From Parachlorella kessleri (Eukaryota > Chlorophyta > Trebouxiophyceae > Chlorellales > Chlorellaceae), in contig BBXU01002758.1 in assembly GCA_001598975.1 (NCBI GenBank), forward strand, positions 27,132-91,131: DNA of 64,000 nucleotides, in the 5' to 3' direction. A model generated the notes under the pieces. The model saw nothing but the letters and a program-made list of their open reading frames with translations, made no database searches and was not told the DNA's origin. The translations under genes and the position numbers were made by a program. Below, in pieces: positions 46,328-58,040 of this stretch. Position 1 is the stretch's first letter. Every line of letters begins with the position of its first letter.

Positions 46328-48243
46328 ATGAGGAACCCTTGTACATCTCTGCCACAGGACCTTGTCAGGGCCGTCTACGAAGTCGGTTATCGACATGGAC
46401 TACTGGAACTCAAGGACAGGCCAGTGACACTAATGCTGCCTTGCTGCGACAGCTATAGTGTGGTCAGCCCCTGACCAACCTGTGCAACCTTCTAAAGAGG
46501 GCATGCACCTTGGACCGTGCAGGTTGAAGGCACTGGCTGTATGTAGAGCCTGGAAGGAAGCACTTTCCAGTCTGCCTTTCAGCTACCTTTCGCTGCGAGG
46601 TGATGAGGAGGGTAAGGATCGGTACAACTGGGCAGTCCAACACCAGCCGGCAGTGATTGACCTGCAGCTCCTGTGCTTGGACAGCACGAGAGGCGTCACT
46701 GTTCTTGCAGCTCTGCAACGCAAGGTGAGGGTGCCTGTTTCTAAGTAACATGACTTCATGCAGTGTGTGCAATTGTTGACTTGAAATAGACGCATGGTCA
46801 AAAAGCAGCTACAGAGCAGCAAACGCCTACGTCAGGCAGCTCACAGTGCACCATAGCTAAGCTATGATGCCTGCCTCAATCTCAGTGGATCCAGGGTGCC
46901 TGTCTTAGTAGGGTTGCAAGGCATGACATCGTGCGAAATGCTGTGCTGCAGAGTCTTACGAGCCTGCTCTGGCTTCCTGGGCCCCTGCACATAACAGACG
47001 TACTGCCCTGCCCCTCACATACCTGCTCATCAACCTCCGCAAGCTGGAGCTGAACCGCTTGATGGTTGCATCGCCCTGGCTACGTGAGCTTAGCAGCCTT
47101 CGACGCTTGGAAAGTTTGGTGCTGGGGTTTCTTGAGCTCACCAACGCTGCCACAGCAGGTGCAGCCGTGCGCTTTCCCTCCCTTCCGTCTCTCGCTCACC
47201 TAAGAGTCCATGCCTGGTCAGGGCCTCCAGAGCTGCATGTGCAGCTGGATGACCTGCCAGCTCTGATAGAGCTGGAGTTGTATGATGGAGGCAGAGCAGC
47301 ACTGCAGGCCAGCCGGCCCGCGCTCCAGCTGCAAAAGCTAACATGTACTGCTGAGTGCTTGGCAGTGGATTTTGCAGCCTTGCCATGCCTGAAGTATGGC
47401 ACCTTCTCCTTATTATGCCAGCTTGAGGATCCCGCCACCATCGCAGTCGCGACAGCCCTCACTTACCTTGAACTGGACGGTAGGGCCGAGTGGGGCCCCT
47501 CACCCCTGGAAGTGCTGCGCAGCCTGCCGCCATCGGTCCGCTGTGTAAGCATGGACGAGCAGTGGCCGCAGGAAGCAGCAGATTTGCTGGGAGACATGAC
47601 CAGCCTTGTGGGGCTGCAGCTGCACCATCTGGATGTAGCACCGTTGCCAGCTGATGATGCACCTGTTTGGGCGGGCCTTCGGGCATTTGGGAGCTCCTCT
47701 CTTACCAGGAATGATGAGGGAGGAGAAGTGCCAAAGGTGGGCCACACAGTGCTGCTCTGTGACGCAGTTGCGATCTAGTGATGGCATCTACCGATTTCAG
47801 CATGCCCTGGGAGCTTGCCAGAGTGTCTAAGCCCGATGATCAGGGGGGACGGTAGGTGTAAGAGTTGGGTAGGAGGATTTATTGTTGGGTACACATGTAA
47901 CCCTTCCACACATTGATTAGCCGGAGGGACGCTTTCGCCCCTAAGCAATGTGCCTTGCATCTGAACAGCAGCCTGCACTGGTGGATTTGTGCAGGCCCTG
48001 CGGCAGTCGTCCAAGCTGGAGGTGCTGCAAGTCTCCTTGATGCACCCCACTATCCAAGATATAGACGTGATCACCTCACTCCCAGCTCTGCGGAAGCTCT
48101 TTGTACAAGGTTGCCGAGCGAGGGATCCTGATGGCAGATCTCTACTCAACATGGCCCGCCGGGCTGCGCCTCAAGTTGAGGTTGTGCTGGATGCTGATGA
48201 CTCCTATGGCGAGGAATTCTTCAAGCTGAGGTGTGCCCTCTAG
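46328..48243 (+). CDS. F-box/leucine-rich repeat-like protein (third copy, divergent; possibly broken)
   Basis: A probable SCF adaptor. The ATG at 46328 gives MRNPCTSLPQDLVRAVYE, an F-box start. An exon near 46525–46722 continues LKALAVCRAWKEALSSLPF and YLSLRGDEEG, the second half of the F-box, and LQLLCLDSTRGVTVLAAL. The large exon (about 47000–47745) has LRR units: LINLRKLELNRL, RELSSLRRLESLVLGFLEL, FPSLPSLAHLRVHAW, DDLPALIELELYDGG, TALTYLELDG, MTSLVGLQLHHLDVAPLP. The final exon from 47993 adds SKLEVLQVSLMHP and LPALRKLFVQGC, stop at 48243. At 46951–47040 the acceptor leads into SLTSLLWLPGPLHITDVL in one frame, while LTYLLINLRKLEL is in another. So either an exon boundary is missed or there is a frameshift. 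The first donor is also unresolved. Sequence similarity to the tandem pair at 7.5–13 kb is not obvious. Confidence 0.55.
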
Positions 48244-49404
48244 GGCCCTAGCGCCTTGTCCTGACTCTCCATGGTAGAGGCAGTTTGATCTGCGAGGGAA
48301 CTGTCGTGGGTCTGGCAAGACAGTGTGAGGTGCGAGCGATCGTTGTATAGAAATGCTTATGCCAAGTAGGTGGTGGCAAGCAGTGCACACAGAAGAGAGG
48401 TTAGGTAGGGGTGAACTGTATTGGTAGGGTATATCCTTGAGATCTTGGCAAGTAGCAAGCCCCGCTCAGGCACTGCCTTAACCTACAGCGCAGGGAGCTT
48501 GGTTCAAGGTTCTTGAAGGGCAACTGTCGGTTTCTGGGCAGATCAAAATTTGGTTATTCGTTGCTGTTCTGATAAGTAGCCACCGCAGCAGTGCAAGTGA
48601 TACCGTGCACGGCTAGATCAGAGCTTGGTTCAGGCAGCCTTTCCAAGTGTACCAGCGCCTGCGCCCTCTCTCACACATACTGGGATCCGCTAGAGAAGTT
48701 CTTAATTACATAATTGCCAAACAAATACTGCAGAGGCTGCCTCCTGCCAGTCCAAGCCAACTACGAGCCTTTGAAACCATCACAAGATCCACTCGACTTG
48801 TACAAGGACCATGTAGCAACTGTAAACTATGATCTACAAAGCACATTGAACTACACTGAAGAATGAAACAATAACATACATGTATACGCCTATACGTGTA
48901 AACGCCTTACCTGAGCAAGCAAACTTTATATGGCAGCGCAAGGGAGGTAGCACAGGCAAGAAAAGACGGCGAAGACGAAATGTGGGGTCATTCCAAGCCT
49001 GGGTAGTGATAGATCCAACTGGGAGTGTGAGGTTGAAACAATGGGTGGTGCAATCAACCACCACAAAGCCTTGTGGCAGCACATGTCTCCTCCCATGCCT
49101 CCTCCAATGTCGACCAGTACCATGATGTGTACCGCACACGTGCTGGCTCCCCTGCAGCACTGCGACTGTGGATGACCAAAGCAGCCTTACTTTTGCTCAT
49201 GCTGTAGCTTTCTCATGTCTGGGTGCCTCGCAAGTGCTCAGGCTGTTGCACCGGGCTGTTTGTCTAATGTGCACCGCCGCAGCAGCCCTCCTCCTGCGGC
49301 TGCCTTGTGCTACCTCCCTTCTGAGAAAGGGCACAGCAGGGTTGCTTGTGCTGTTTCCGCTGCCCGCTGTCCCCATGGCTGCAGCAGCCACCCATCGCCT
49401 CATG
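48244..49404. other. Convergent intergenic region
   Basis: Between the F-box stop and the zinc ATPase stop. A diverged plus-oriented copy of the ~70-bp repeat lies at 48365–48425 (GTGGTGGCAAGCAGTGCACA, GTGAACTGTATTGGTAGGG), about 120 bp past the F-box stop. The rest shows no supported gene. Confidence 0.45.
48365..48425 (+). repeat. Diverged dispersed ~70-bp repeat (3'-UTR copy)
   Basis: Keeps GGTGGTGGCAAGCAGTGCA and GGTGAACTGTA and is closest to the copy at 29141. In sense with the F-box gene just upstream. Confidence 0.5.
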
Positions 49405-52400
49405 CTACTGCCCTTCCACACCTGCGCTGTGCTTCTGGCTGCCGGAGCAGCCCTTGTGCCCATGCAGGTGCGCGCCGGCCTCTCTCCCATGCTGGTGGCT
49501 GCAGGACTCGCCACTAAGTTCAGCAACGCCATCACCGCTGTCTTTGTGGTTGCAGCAGCCGCTCTTGTGCACATGCCCATGCACGCTGCCACATTCGCTG
49601 TGCTTGTGGCTGCAGCGGTGGAATTTAAGAATCGCCTTGCTGTCACTGCCGTGCTTGTGGCTGCAGCAGCCGCTCTTGTGCACATGCCCCTGCACGCTGC
49701 CGCTTCCTCCATGCTTGTGGCCGCAGCAGTCGCCATCCAGCTTTGCATCGCTGTCATTGGCGTGCTTGTGGCTGCAGCAGCCGCCCTTGTGCACAGGCGC
49801 CTGCACGCTGCCACCTCTTCCCTGTTTGTGGCCGCAGCAGTCGCCATCCAGCTTCGCATCGCTGTCACTGCCGTGCTTGTGGCTGCAGCAGCCGCTCTTG
49901 TGGCCGTGCTTGTGCTCGTGGTGGTTTTGGTGGTGGTGGCCGTGCTGCTGCTGGGCCTCCCTGTACTCGCCTCGCCGCCAGTACAGCAGGGCCACGCCGT
50001 TCAGGGTGACCAGCAGGGCTGCGCCCACATCCACAAGCACAGCGCCCCACAGCGTAAACATGCTGAGGGAGGCCAGCACCAGCACGGCGATCTGCAGATG
50101 AGCGACCAAAGGGCGTCAAGCAGTTGTGTGTTTGCAGCGTTGTGTCTAGGTTGTACGCTGAGCTTGCTTAGCTTGCTCCATGTCAGCAGGCGCACAGAAA
50201 CTCTCAGCCTCTCCCATGGCGCCTAACAAGTGTATGGCAGTGTTACGATAGTCCACTGGCATCGATACATTGGCATGTGGGCAAGGCCAAGGGAAGAGAC
50301 CTTTACTAGTCATTGCTCACGGGACCGTCACTGCCACCCAGCTTGCAAGCCAGTTGAGGTGCAGGGTCCACGGTGTCACCAGCCACGCCCGCCAATCCAG
50401 TCAACACGAGGCTTACAGCACCCCCTTTGACCCCATTGCCCCACCCACCCACCTTTGAGGCCACCGCCAGCGAAATATTAAGCAGAATCACCAGCCACGC
50501 CCGCCGCGCCAAGCTGACCAGTGCCGGCAGCAGCCGCAGGTCGTTGGAGAACAGCGCCACGTCACCCGCCTCCACCGCGGCAGCAGACCCGGCCACCCCC
50601 ATGGCGATGCCGATGTCGGCGGCAGCGAGGGCGGGGGCGTCGTTCACGCCGTCGCCCACGTGGGCTACCACCTGCCGCTTGCTCTTCCTGCCGCCGCTGC
50701 TGCTGCTGGGGGGCTGCTGATAGGAGGCCACCTGCAGCAGGGGTGAGGCAGGGTGGAAAACATCCAATGTCCAAGCCTATAGATGGACTGCAGGGGTGAG
50801 TCAGGATCAGGAACACCTTTGAAGCCTAAAAGATAGACTGCTCATGCCCTGCAAGGAAGGGCTTGGGAGTCCCCGACCAGCCATGCATAACATAAGCAGC
50901 GTGGCTGCTACACTGTGGGCGCTGACCAGGTTTCAGCAAGCTGACGGGGTGGAGGGGTGGAGACATTGAGGCCGTCCGACGCCTAGCAGCGTTGAAGCAG
51001 GCAGTGCCCCCTGCCAGTTGCACCCCCTGCCAGTTGCAATGTGAGAGTGCCGAGCACTCCCTCCTGCCACAACGCCACTACCTCTTGCACAACGGCATAG
51101 GCGCAAGGCCCCTAGACATGCGTGAAATCTGCCAGTGGTAGAGGCAGTACGGCAGCAGGTCGCGACCCCTCTGCCAGCCTCACCGGCCTGCCAATGCCTT
51201 CCAACATCCATCCAGCTACCTCTCATTCCTCCGCCAGCCCAACGCTCAACCTACCAGGTCCAGCTTGTCTGCCGGCAGCAGGGCAGCATGCACGTCGCCC
51301 TCCGCCAGTCCAACCGCCCTGCCAACTGCCGCGGCCACGCTGGGGCCATCTCCCGTCAGCATGGCAGTTGCGCAGCCCAGGGCCTGTAGATAGATCAAAT
51401 CAGAGGAAGTCAGCCATATCCTGCGCTTCTGAATGCCGCCGCATTGAGGTGTTTTATTAGTAGCACGAAGTACCTGGATACCGTGGCTGTAGTTCAAAAT
51501 CTGAGAGTGGTACAGATGCAGAGGAGTACCTGCAGCTCCTTTATGGCTGCGGCAGCCTCGGCGCGCGGGGCGTCCTGAGCGCAGATGGTGCCTGCGAAGG
51601 TTCCGTCTACCGCCACCAGACAGAGCGTGACACCTGCAGCAGGCAACCTCTCGTTACGTGCTGCTGACGCATCGTCCTTGACTGTAAGTCGGCACAGGGC
51701 CTGCTGGCAGGACCGCATATTGAGGAATGACCCAGCCAGTGCTGTGAGCAGCAGATGAAACTGTTCGGCGGGCTGCAAGCGTGACGTGCCCGTAGGCTAC
51801 AATGCCTATTTAAAACTGCCATGCTGCCGCAAATCAGCATCTCTCTGCATGACACCCAGCTACGCAAGGCACCCGCTCAGTGAAGGCTCCTTACCCGCCT
51901 GGCCCCACTGCTGCACCGCCAGCGCCATCCTTCCCTCGGGGTCTGCCACCTGCTGAGAAGTCAGCAGCTCAGGCGTGCCCACCACCAGCCTGTGGCCCTC
52001 CACACAGCCAAGCATGCCACTGCCGGGCACCTGGCTGGAGGATTCAACCTCCGCGTCACAGATAATGCCCTGCACCGCACCCAGCATGAACAGCAGATCG
52101 CTGTACAGCGGAGCCATATCAGTATGAGGTGCCACTGCATTGGCACAGCTGAACAGGACAGCCAAGGACGGTGATGGAGCCCCACTTACGTAGGGTCTTG
52201 CACTTCTTAACGAGTGACTCAAAGACCCAGCAGGGTGTGGCGCACCTGCAATGCCCAAACAGCCTGCCAAGCCAGCTCCAGTATATATGCAAACAAGTGA
52301 TGGATTCTTCTTGAATGTTTTTTCAGATGAAACGCACCTTGGCTGCCGCCCTGCCCACAATAGCAGCTGCGATGGGGTGGCTGGCACCCCTCTCCAGGGA

Positions 52401-55400
52401 CCCCACCAGCCTCAACACTTCCAGCTCCCCAAGCGCCCGGCCGCCCTGCTTTTCTGGCACTTTGTCCTTGCAGGGGCGGGCCTTGGCATGGGAGTGGGGG
52501 TGAGTGGGAGGCTGGACGGGCTCCTGGCCATGCTCGCAGCAGTCGCTATGGCTATGGGGAGGAGAGTGGGTGCTGTGGCCACAGCAGTCACCGTGGCTGT
52601 GTGCGGGAGAGCGGGTGTGCTTGTCGCCATGGCTGTGGGTAGGGGAACTGTGGTTGTGGCCGCAGCAGTCGCCCTGGCTGTGGGTGGGGGGACTGTGGCT
52701 GTGGCCGCAGCAGTCGTTATGGCTGTTGGTGGGAGAGCCGTGGGCGTGCTTTCCATGGCTGTGGGGTGGAGAGCTGCGGGCGTCGGTGGTGCAGTCTCCA
52801 TGGCTGTGGGCAGGACGGGGCCCATGGTCATGGGTGTGGGCAGGCAAGGTATCTAGGCTCTTGCCATCACAACACCTGGTGGCCTCACCAACTTCCGCCG
52901 AGGCAGGGGCGCTGCTTGGGCAGCAAGCCTCCTGGTGAGAGCCATTGCAGCAGCCAGTACCAGCTGTCGACTGTGGCGGTGGTGCCTGAGCAAGGGTGCC
53001 ACTCTTGCAGCAGCTGGCAGACGAGTGACTGTGGGACGAGCGTGGAGTTGGGGAGGTGCCAAGGTCGACGTGGACCAGCCTGAAAGCGCCGGCCGTGAGC
53101 GTGCCAGTCTTGTCAAATGACACCACGCGCACCTGCAAAAGCCAGTTACACGAGGCAGCTGAACTGTGAGATGTCCATGCCTCGGACTAACAGGGGCATC
53201 GCAAGGGGCTTGCTTGAAGGAGGGTGCACAACCTGTCCCTATGAGATCCCTCCATAGTCCGCCTACAGGGTGGCCCTTGGGTTGCGCCCACATGACGAGT
53301 TGCAGGGCCGCTCAAGACATGCTGGCCGGCCATCCATCCAGGCATGTGCTCACTCACACCAACCCGGGCTGCAGTTTGACGCCAGCACAGCTCACCACCT
53401 ACCTTGGCCAGTGCTTCCAGGTAGCTGCCTCCCTTCACAAGAATGCCCAGCTGGGCTGCTCTGGCAACAGCGCTGACCACGGTCACGGGGGTAGAGATGA
53501 CCAGGGCGCAGGGGCAGGCGGTGACCAGGATTTGCAGCGACAGGTAGATCCACCACTGCACACCACATCGGGCATGTAGGTTGTTGGGATCAAACATTGC
53601 TAGACACAGAGCTGCTCAAGCACCTCAAGACAGAATTGCAGGGATCCACCAAGCACATATAACTTAGCATTGATGCTTTCATGTAACTCATTTGCAGCCC
53701 AGAAGCAATGCAAGCTTGCCGGCGCGGCCCCAGCGTCTGACGCTGCTCTCTTAGATATATATTTATGAATAAATAAATACGCTCCTAGCCAGCTCTCATC
53801 CTAAGCCGCGCACCTTGTGGTCATCGACCCCCGCAGCCCAAGGGATGAATGCCAGGCAGAGGCAAGCCAGCACCACGATGGGGGTGTAGTACTTGGCAAA
53901 GCGTGCCACTAGAGTCTCCGTGGGGCTCTGGGCTGCAGTGGCCTGCAAGCATCCAAGGCAGCCTTGGGAGTTGGATAGCTTGCGAGTGACTGCCACACAG
54001 AGGGCCGTCCTGGCTCAAGCCTTGGAAGCTTGAGTGAGCACCGTTAGAAATTGCCTGACCCGTGCTGCTGGCCAGTCTTCCGCAGGCACAGCAGCAGCAC
54101 ACGCCTTGGCGACCCAGGTCTGCCACCCGCAGGGGTCACCTCACATCCCGCCAAGGGCTACACAAAACCTCGCCCCTCGCTCGGTTTTGGAGGCCAGGCA
54201 TACGCGCAACTGTTCAGCCCTAGCAGCCACACCCAGTCCTATGCCTTTTCAGTCTGCACCTTCCCTGCCTGCTCACCTTTTCCACCAGCGCAGCCATGCG
54301 GGCGACAGCAGAGTCGCCCGCCGCGGCGGTGGTCACCACGTGCAGCGTGCCGCCACCCACGTTCACCGTGCCCGCGGAGACAGTGCTGCCCACAGACTTC
54401 GGCACGGGCACGGCCTCACCTGCAGGCGGCATATGTACGGCAGCAGGCTGACAAGCGAGGCCAGCAGACAAGTCGAGGGGCCTTCCGTGTCCAAGTTGCC
54501 GCAGTGTCCCATTGAAGTTCCTTGGCTCGGAACACACGCCCCCTGCCAAACCCATGACTATGCCCTTCCCTGGCCCGGCTGCCCAAATGGGGCTCAACAA
54601 ACCAGAAGCGCTTTGCTTTCCTCATTGCAGCCCAATAACCTCCTCTCTGAGGACCTAATGACTCACCCGTCAGCATGCTCTCGTCTAGGGTGCTGCTGCC
54701 CTTCTCCACCCGCCCATCCAGGGGAACCTTGGCCCCCGGCTTGACCAGAATCTGGGTGCCCACAGCCACACCCTCGGCAGGAACTTCTTCCCCAGAGGGG
54801 AGCTCAGCTGAGTCGGGACGGATGGCCAGCACCTGGGCCAAGGCGTCTCGAGCCTGCAAGGGGAGGGAGGGGTGGGTGAGAGGTGTGCCAGGGCTTCTAA
54901 TGGCAGCGCATGGCCTAGGACAAGGGCTGGAAGGACAGCCCTCATCTACTGTCTCTTGGGTGCTAGATAGTCAGCAGTAGAAGACAGCAAATCAAGCCGC
55001 TTACAATGCCAGCCTGTTCTCCTTGACACGCCTGTTCCCACCGAGGTCATGCACCTGTCCTGAGCAGCGGGTCTCGAGGAAGTCGGCGATAGAAAAGAGG
55101 ACCACCACCGTGGCAGCCTCTGTGTAGTCCCCCAGGGCGATGGCCCCCGCCGCAGCGATGATCATTAAGCAGTGCACATCTAGCACCTGCAGTGATGACA
55201 ATACCACCCACAGGCCACGTCAAGCGCGAGTGACCTGGAAGCGCTTGAGCTGCCCGGGCATGGCTGACCAGCAATGTGCACCGGGCATTGTGGGCTGCAA
55301 TTAATTAGGTAGTGGCATCGGTGAGGCATGCTCCCTTGCTGGTGTGAGTTTCAAGAAGGCTAGGCTGGGATGTACACGCTGTTCATAATGGGAATGCAGC

Positions 55401-57466
55401 CACTGCCACAGCAGCAAACGACTAAGAAGACACTAGTGTATGGCAGCCTCAAGACTCACCCAGTTCCGCAAAGCGCCCCAGGCCTTGAGCACAATGGGCG
55501 GCCCGCCGGCGGCCACCGCTCCAAGGGAGACCCACTTGAAGTTGTCCAGCCACTCCACTCCGGTAGGTCCCGAAAGGTAGTGTATGAGGGAGATGAGCAG
55601 GAGGGCCAGGGACAGGAGGGTGAGGGGAGGGGGCAGCCAGGACCGAGATCCCTGCGGAGGATGAATGAAGGGAATGGGTCGCATGCAGTGTTGGGGGGTT
55701 TTAAGGTGTGTGGCTGTGTGCACATGGCACCAAGCGCGGTGAGCAAACGATCCACCATCAAAGGAGAAGCATGGGGCGGGCGTGGGCATGGACACAACTT
55801 GGGTAGTATCGTGCGGAATTCGACTAAGGGACCTCCCTCCTCTGGCTGCCTGTGGAAGGGTGCACCAAGCACCATGCCGGCAGGGGATGGACAAGGAGGC
55901 CACCAGCTGTGTGTGTGCATGAAGTACCCAGAACCCAATGAAAGCGGCGTTTGTATAAGCGCTATCAAGCTGTGTGCATCAAGTACAAAGATCCCAATGA
56001 AGGGTGTGGCTTTGTATGAGCGCTTCACACTGCCGGTAACCTACCGAGGCCTGATTGCGAGGAAAAGTAAGGGAGGCCTCCAGCTGCGCTTCATTCAGTG
56101 CTGCAACCAGCGTGGCTGGGCAGATGAGCGCGGGGGCGTGGCGCACCAGCACAGTCCTAGTCACCACCGCCACCTCCACCTGCGAGGAGGCATAGAGCAG
56201 GCACAAGTATTGGGTGTCGCCAGGTGCACTGGGTAGACTGGGGAGACAGTTGGCCAACATCAGTGCCGCAGCAAAAGAGCAGCAGACATGGCAGACCATC
56301 CGCCAAAAGAGGTGACCAGCCCTGTCATGTCCCAGGTACCGACGGCCCATGCAGAACGTGAATGAGATCATTGAGCTGAAGTGTCTTCCAGGGAATGTTA
56401 AGAGCAGGCAAAAGGTCACCTTCACCCCTTAGCCACACCTGGTGTACTCCGGGCAGCTTGTCCAGCACATTGTGAATGATGGGAACCTGCATCGCGGCAG
56501 CCACCCAAGTTTGGGGCTGACCACCCCTATGTGCGCGAGTGGCCAGAGTAGAAAAACACATAGGTAAAAAAAATTGCAACTGCATACCAACAAGTGCTGC
56601 CAACCTAACTGATTGCCTAGGTAAGCGGCTTCATGCCTAGCCATGAGCATGTGAGTCCTGTGATCCAGCCGAGGAACACCGTACCTCAGAGGGGCAGCAG
56701 ATGCCCGCCGCAAAAATCTTGGTGTCCGCCAGTACGTGGGGGTCGCCCTCCTCGCTGTGAGTCACCACCAGGCTCAGGGGCTTGACAGTCTCGGGCTCCC
56801 CACCAGCCGCAAGCTTGGCATACTTTACAGCGCCACCACGCTCGCCAGTGGGGCAGACACCGCCGTCGCCGCAGGTGGAGCAGCGGCCCCACCGCTTGAT
56901 GGCACCCAGGTCCTTGCCCCTGCAGGATGGCCAACGTAACCCTTGGTTGCCAAAGACCCTCTCCAAATTTACAACGCTAAGGCTGGGGTGACTTTCGAAT
57001 CGAGGCAAGATGAGACAGTCTACCACAACCTTGGTGTAGGAACTGAACCACCCTTAAAGCTGGAAGGGTAGAGGGCGGCTGCAAAGCTCAGTAGATGGCT
57101 GGCTAGCTACAGACCTGTACTTCAGGTCAGATAGGAGTCCATGCAGCACCACGCCGGTGGAGCTGCCAACGCACTGTTCACGGCAGCAGGAGCTGCCTGG
57201 GCTGATGACGTGGTGAAGCTGGTCGCCAACCTGCAGAGTAAACACCAACCTGCACCGTTAGGACGTGCTAACTATGCCGGGGGTTGAAAACTTACAGCAG
57301 GTCCATTAAGCTTCGGTCAGCGCTGCGATCAGTAGCAGCTCATCACTTGGCTTACCAAATAGTCGACGTGGTCCCCGTGGTTCACAGGCGGGTGCCCACA
57401 GCCCGGTCCATGAGTGTGTGTGTCTAGGTCCAACAACACGCACGCCTCCAAAAAGCTCATGTTCAT
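49405..57466 (-). CDS. P1B-type Zn/Cd-transporting ATPase (HMA2/3/4-like) with extra His/Cys-rich modules
   Basis: Pumps Zn2+/Cd2+ out of the cytosol or into a compartment. The ATG at 57466 starts [20 protein letters not shown] then [10 protein letters not shown], a His-rich N-terminal module followed by a Cys-rich one ([22 protein letters not shown]). An HMA domain follows: GICCPSE near 56700 and [12 protein letters not shown], with CCxSE as in plant HMA2/4. Then membrane segments ([35 protein letters not shown]), the actuator with [20 protein letters not shown] near 53510, [10 protein letters not shown] near 53105, [44 protein letters not shown], and the last membrane pair with ASK–IAVL and [10 protein letters not shown] (the K...DVG pair typical of zinc pumps). 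Two other additions, a ~190-residue His/Cys-rich insert after DKTGT and a repeated tail, are listed separately. Confidence 0.88.
49440..49930 (-). repeat. C-terminal His/Cys tandem repeats of the zinc ATPase
   Basis: Four to five units of about 37–39 residues (111–117 bp). Each unit has the pattern [20 protein letters not shown] then [15 protein letters not shown] or a variant. The first units are nearly identical; the last ones have decayed. They follow the final membrane segment and a HHH-rich start ([18 protein letters not shown]). Plant HMA4-type pumps also have His/Cys-rich cytosolic tails, but this one is a true minisatellite in coding DNA. Confidence 0.85.
52425..53060 (-). other. His/Cys-rich insert within the catalytic P-domain of the zinc ATPase
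   Basis: Between [20 protein letters not shown] and [20 protein letters not shown] lies an open, in-frame insert of about 190–210 residues. It contains many motifs such as [23 protein letters not shown] and [17 protein letters not shown], and pairs of CC ([30 protein letters not shown]). In most P1B ATPases this join is only a few residues. No splice sites inside the insert look strong enough to remove it. Confidence 0.75.
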
Positions 57467-58040
57467 AATGAAACACGTGAGTGGTATGAAGGTTGGCGAG
57501 ATTGGGTAGGCTGCTTAGATTTTGGGCTGAAAAGGCGCGGTTGAGCGCGTGCAATGATGTCACCTTGGATTTTCTTGGGACGCTCGCTGGGTTTCTTGCT
57601 GGACGGTAAGGTCCCTGGGACCCTTGCCTGGGACCCCAAGACTTTCAATGGTTATACTCGTCCACATACAAATAGCATACGACCCTCCTAGCGTCTTTAT
57701 ATTACTGAAGTGTCACTTAATACCCTTATCACAGCCATGCCATGGCATCCTGCTATGGCCATGTACCAGTCATGCTCGACCATACTTTCAACCGTGTTTT
57801 CTTGATCCACACCTCCCACGCTTTACAACCTCTACGTGCCAAGTGGATAACAACAAACCACAGATAGAGCAAAGGAAGCATATCGAAAACTTCACATGCT
57901 TCCGAAGTCGAGTCGACAACCAAGCCGGCAGTTTAACAGAAAAATTGCCACAAGCCCTGGTGCTCCAGCTGCAGCCAGCCAGGCTCTTTTTCACATTCAA
58001 TCACACTGGCCGGCCACCTGCAGCAAGGACAGCTGTCCCA
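57467..58040. other. Intergenic region upstream of the zinc ATPase
   Basis: Contains the promoter of the ATPase and the 3' UTR of the THUMP-domain gene, both minus strand. No clear metal-response palindrome was spotted. Confidence 0.4.

Noticed and set aside
49000..49160. Possible transposase or copia fragment near the 3' end of the zinc ATPase
   Set aside because: Translations in all frames gave no recognisable conserved block.
49168..50226. Long plus-strand ORF of 352 codons with repeated Val/Ala/Leu-rich, membrane-like segments
   Set aside because: It is the antisense shadow of the His/Cys repeats of the zinc ATPase tail. The minus-strand frame matches the pump and continues its last membrane segments.
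52251..52856. Plus-strand 201-codon ORF rich in Val/Ala/Gly repeats
   Set aside because: Antisense of the His/Cys-rich insert in the ATPase P-domain; GTGGCTGTGG-type repeats read backwards give this pattern.
55370..56236. Plus-strand 288-codon ORF
   Set aside because: It overlaps minus-strand exons and introns of the zinc ATPase and shows no recognisable domain.
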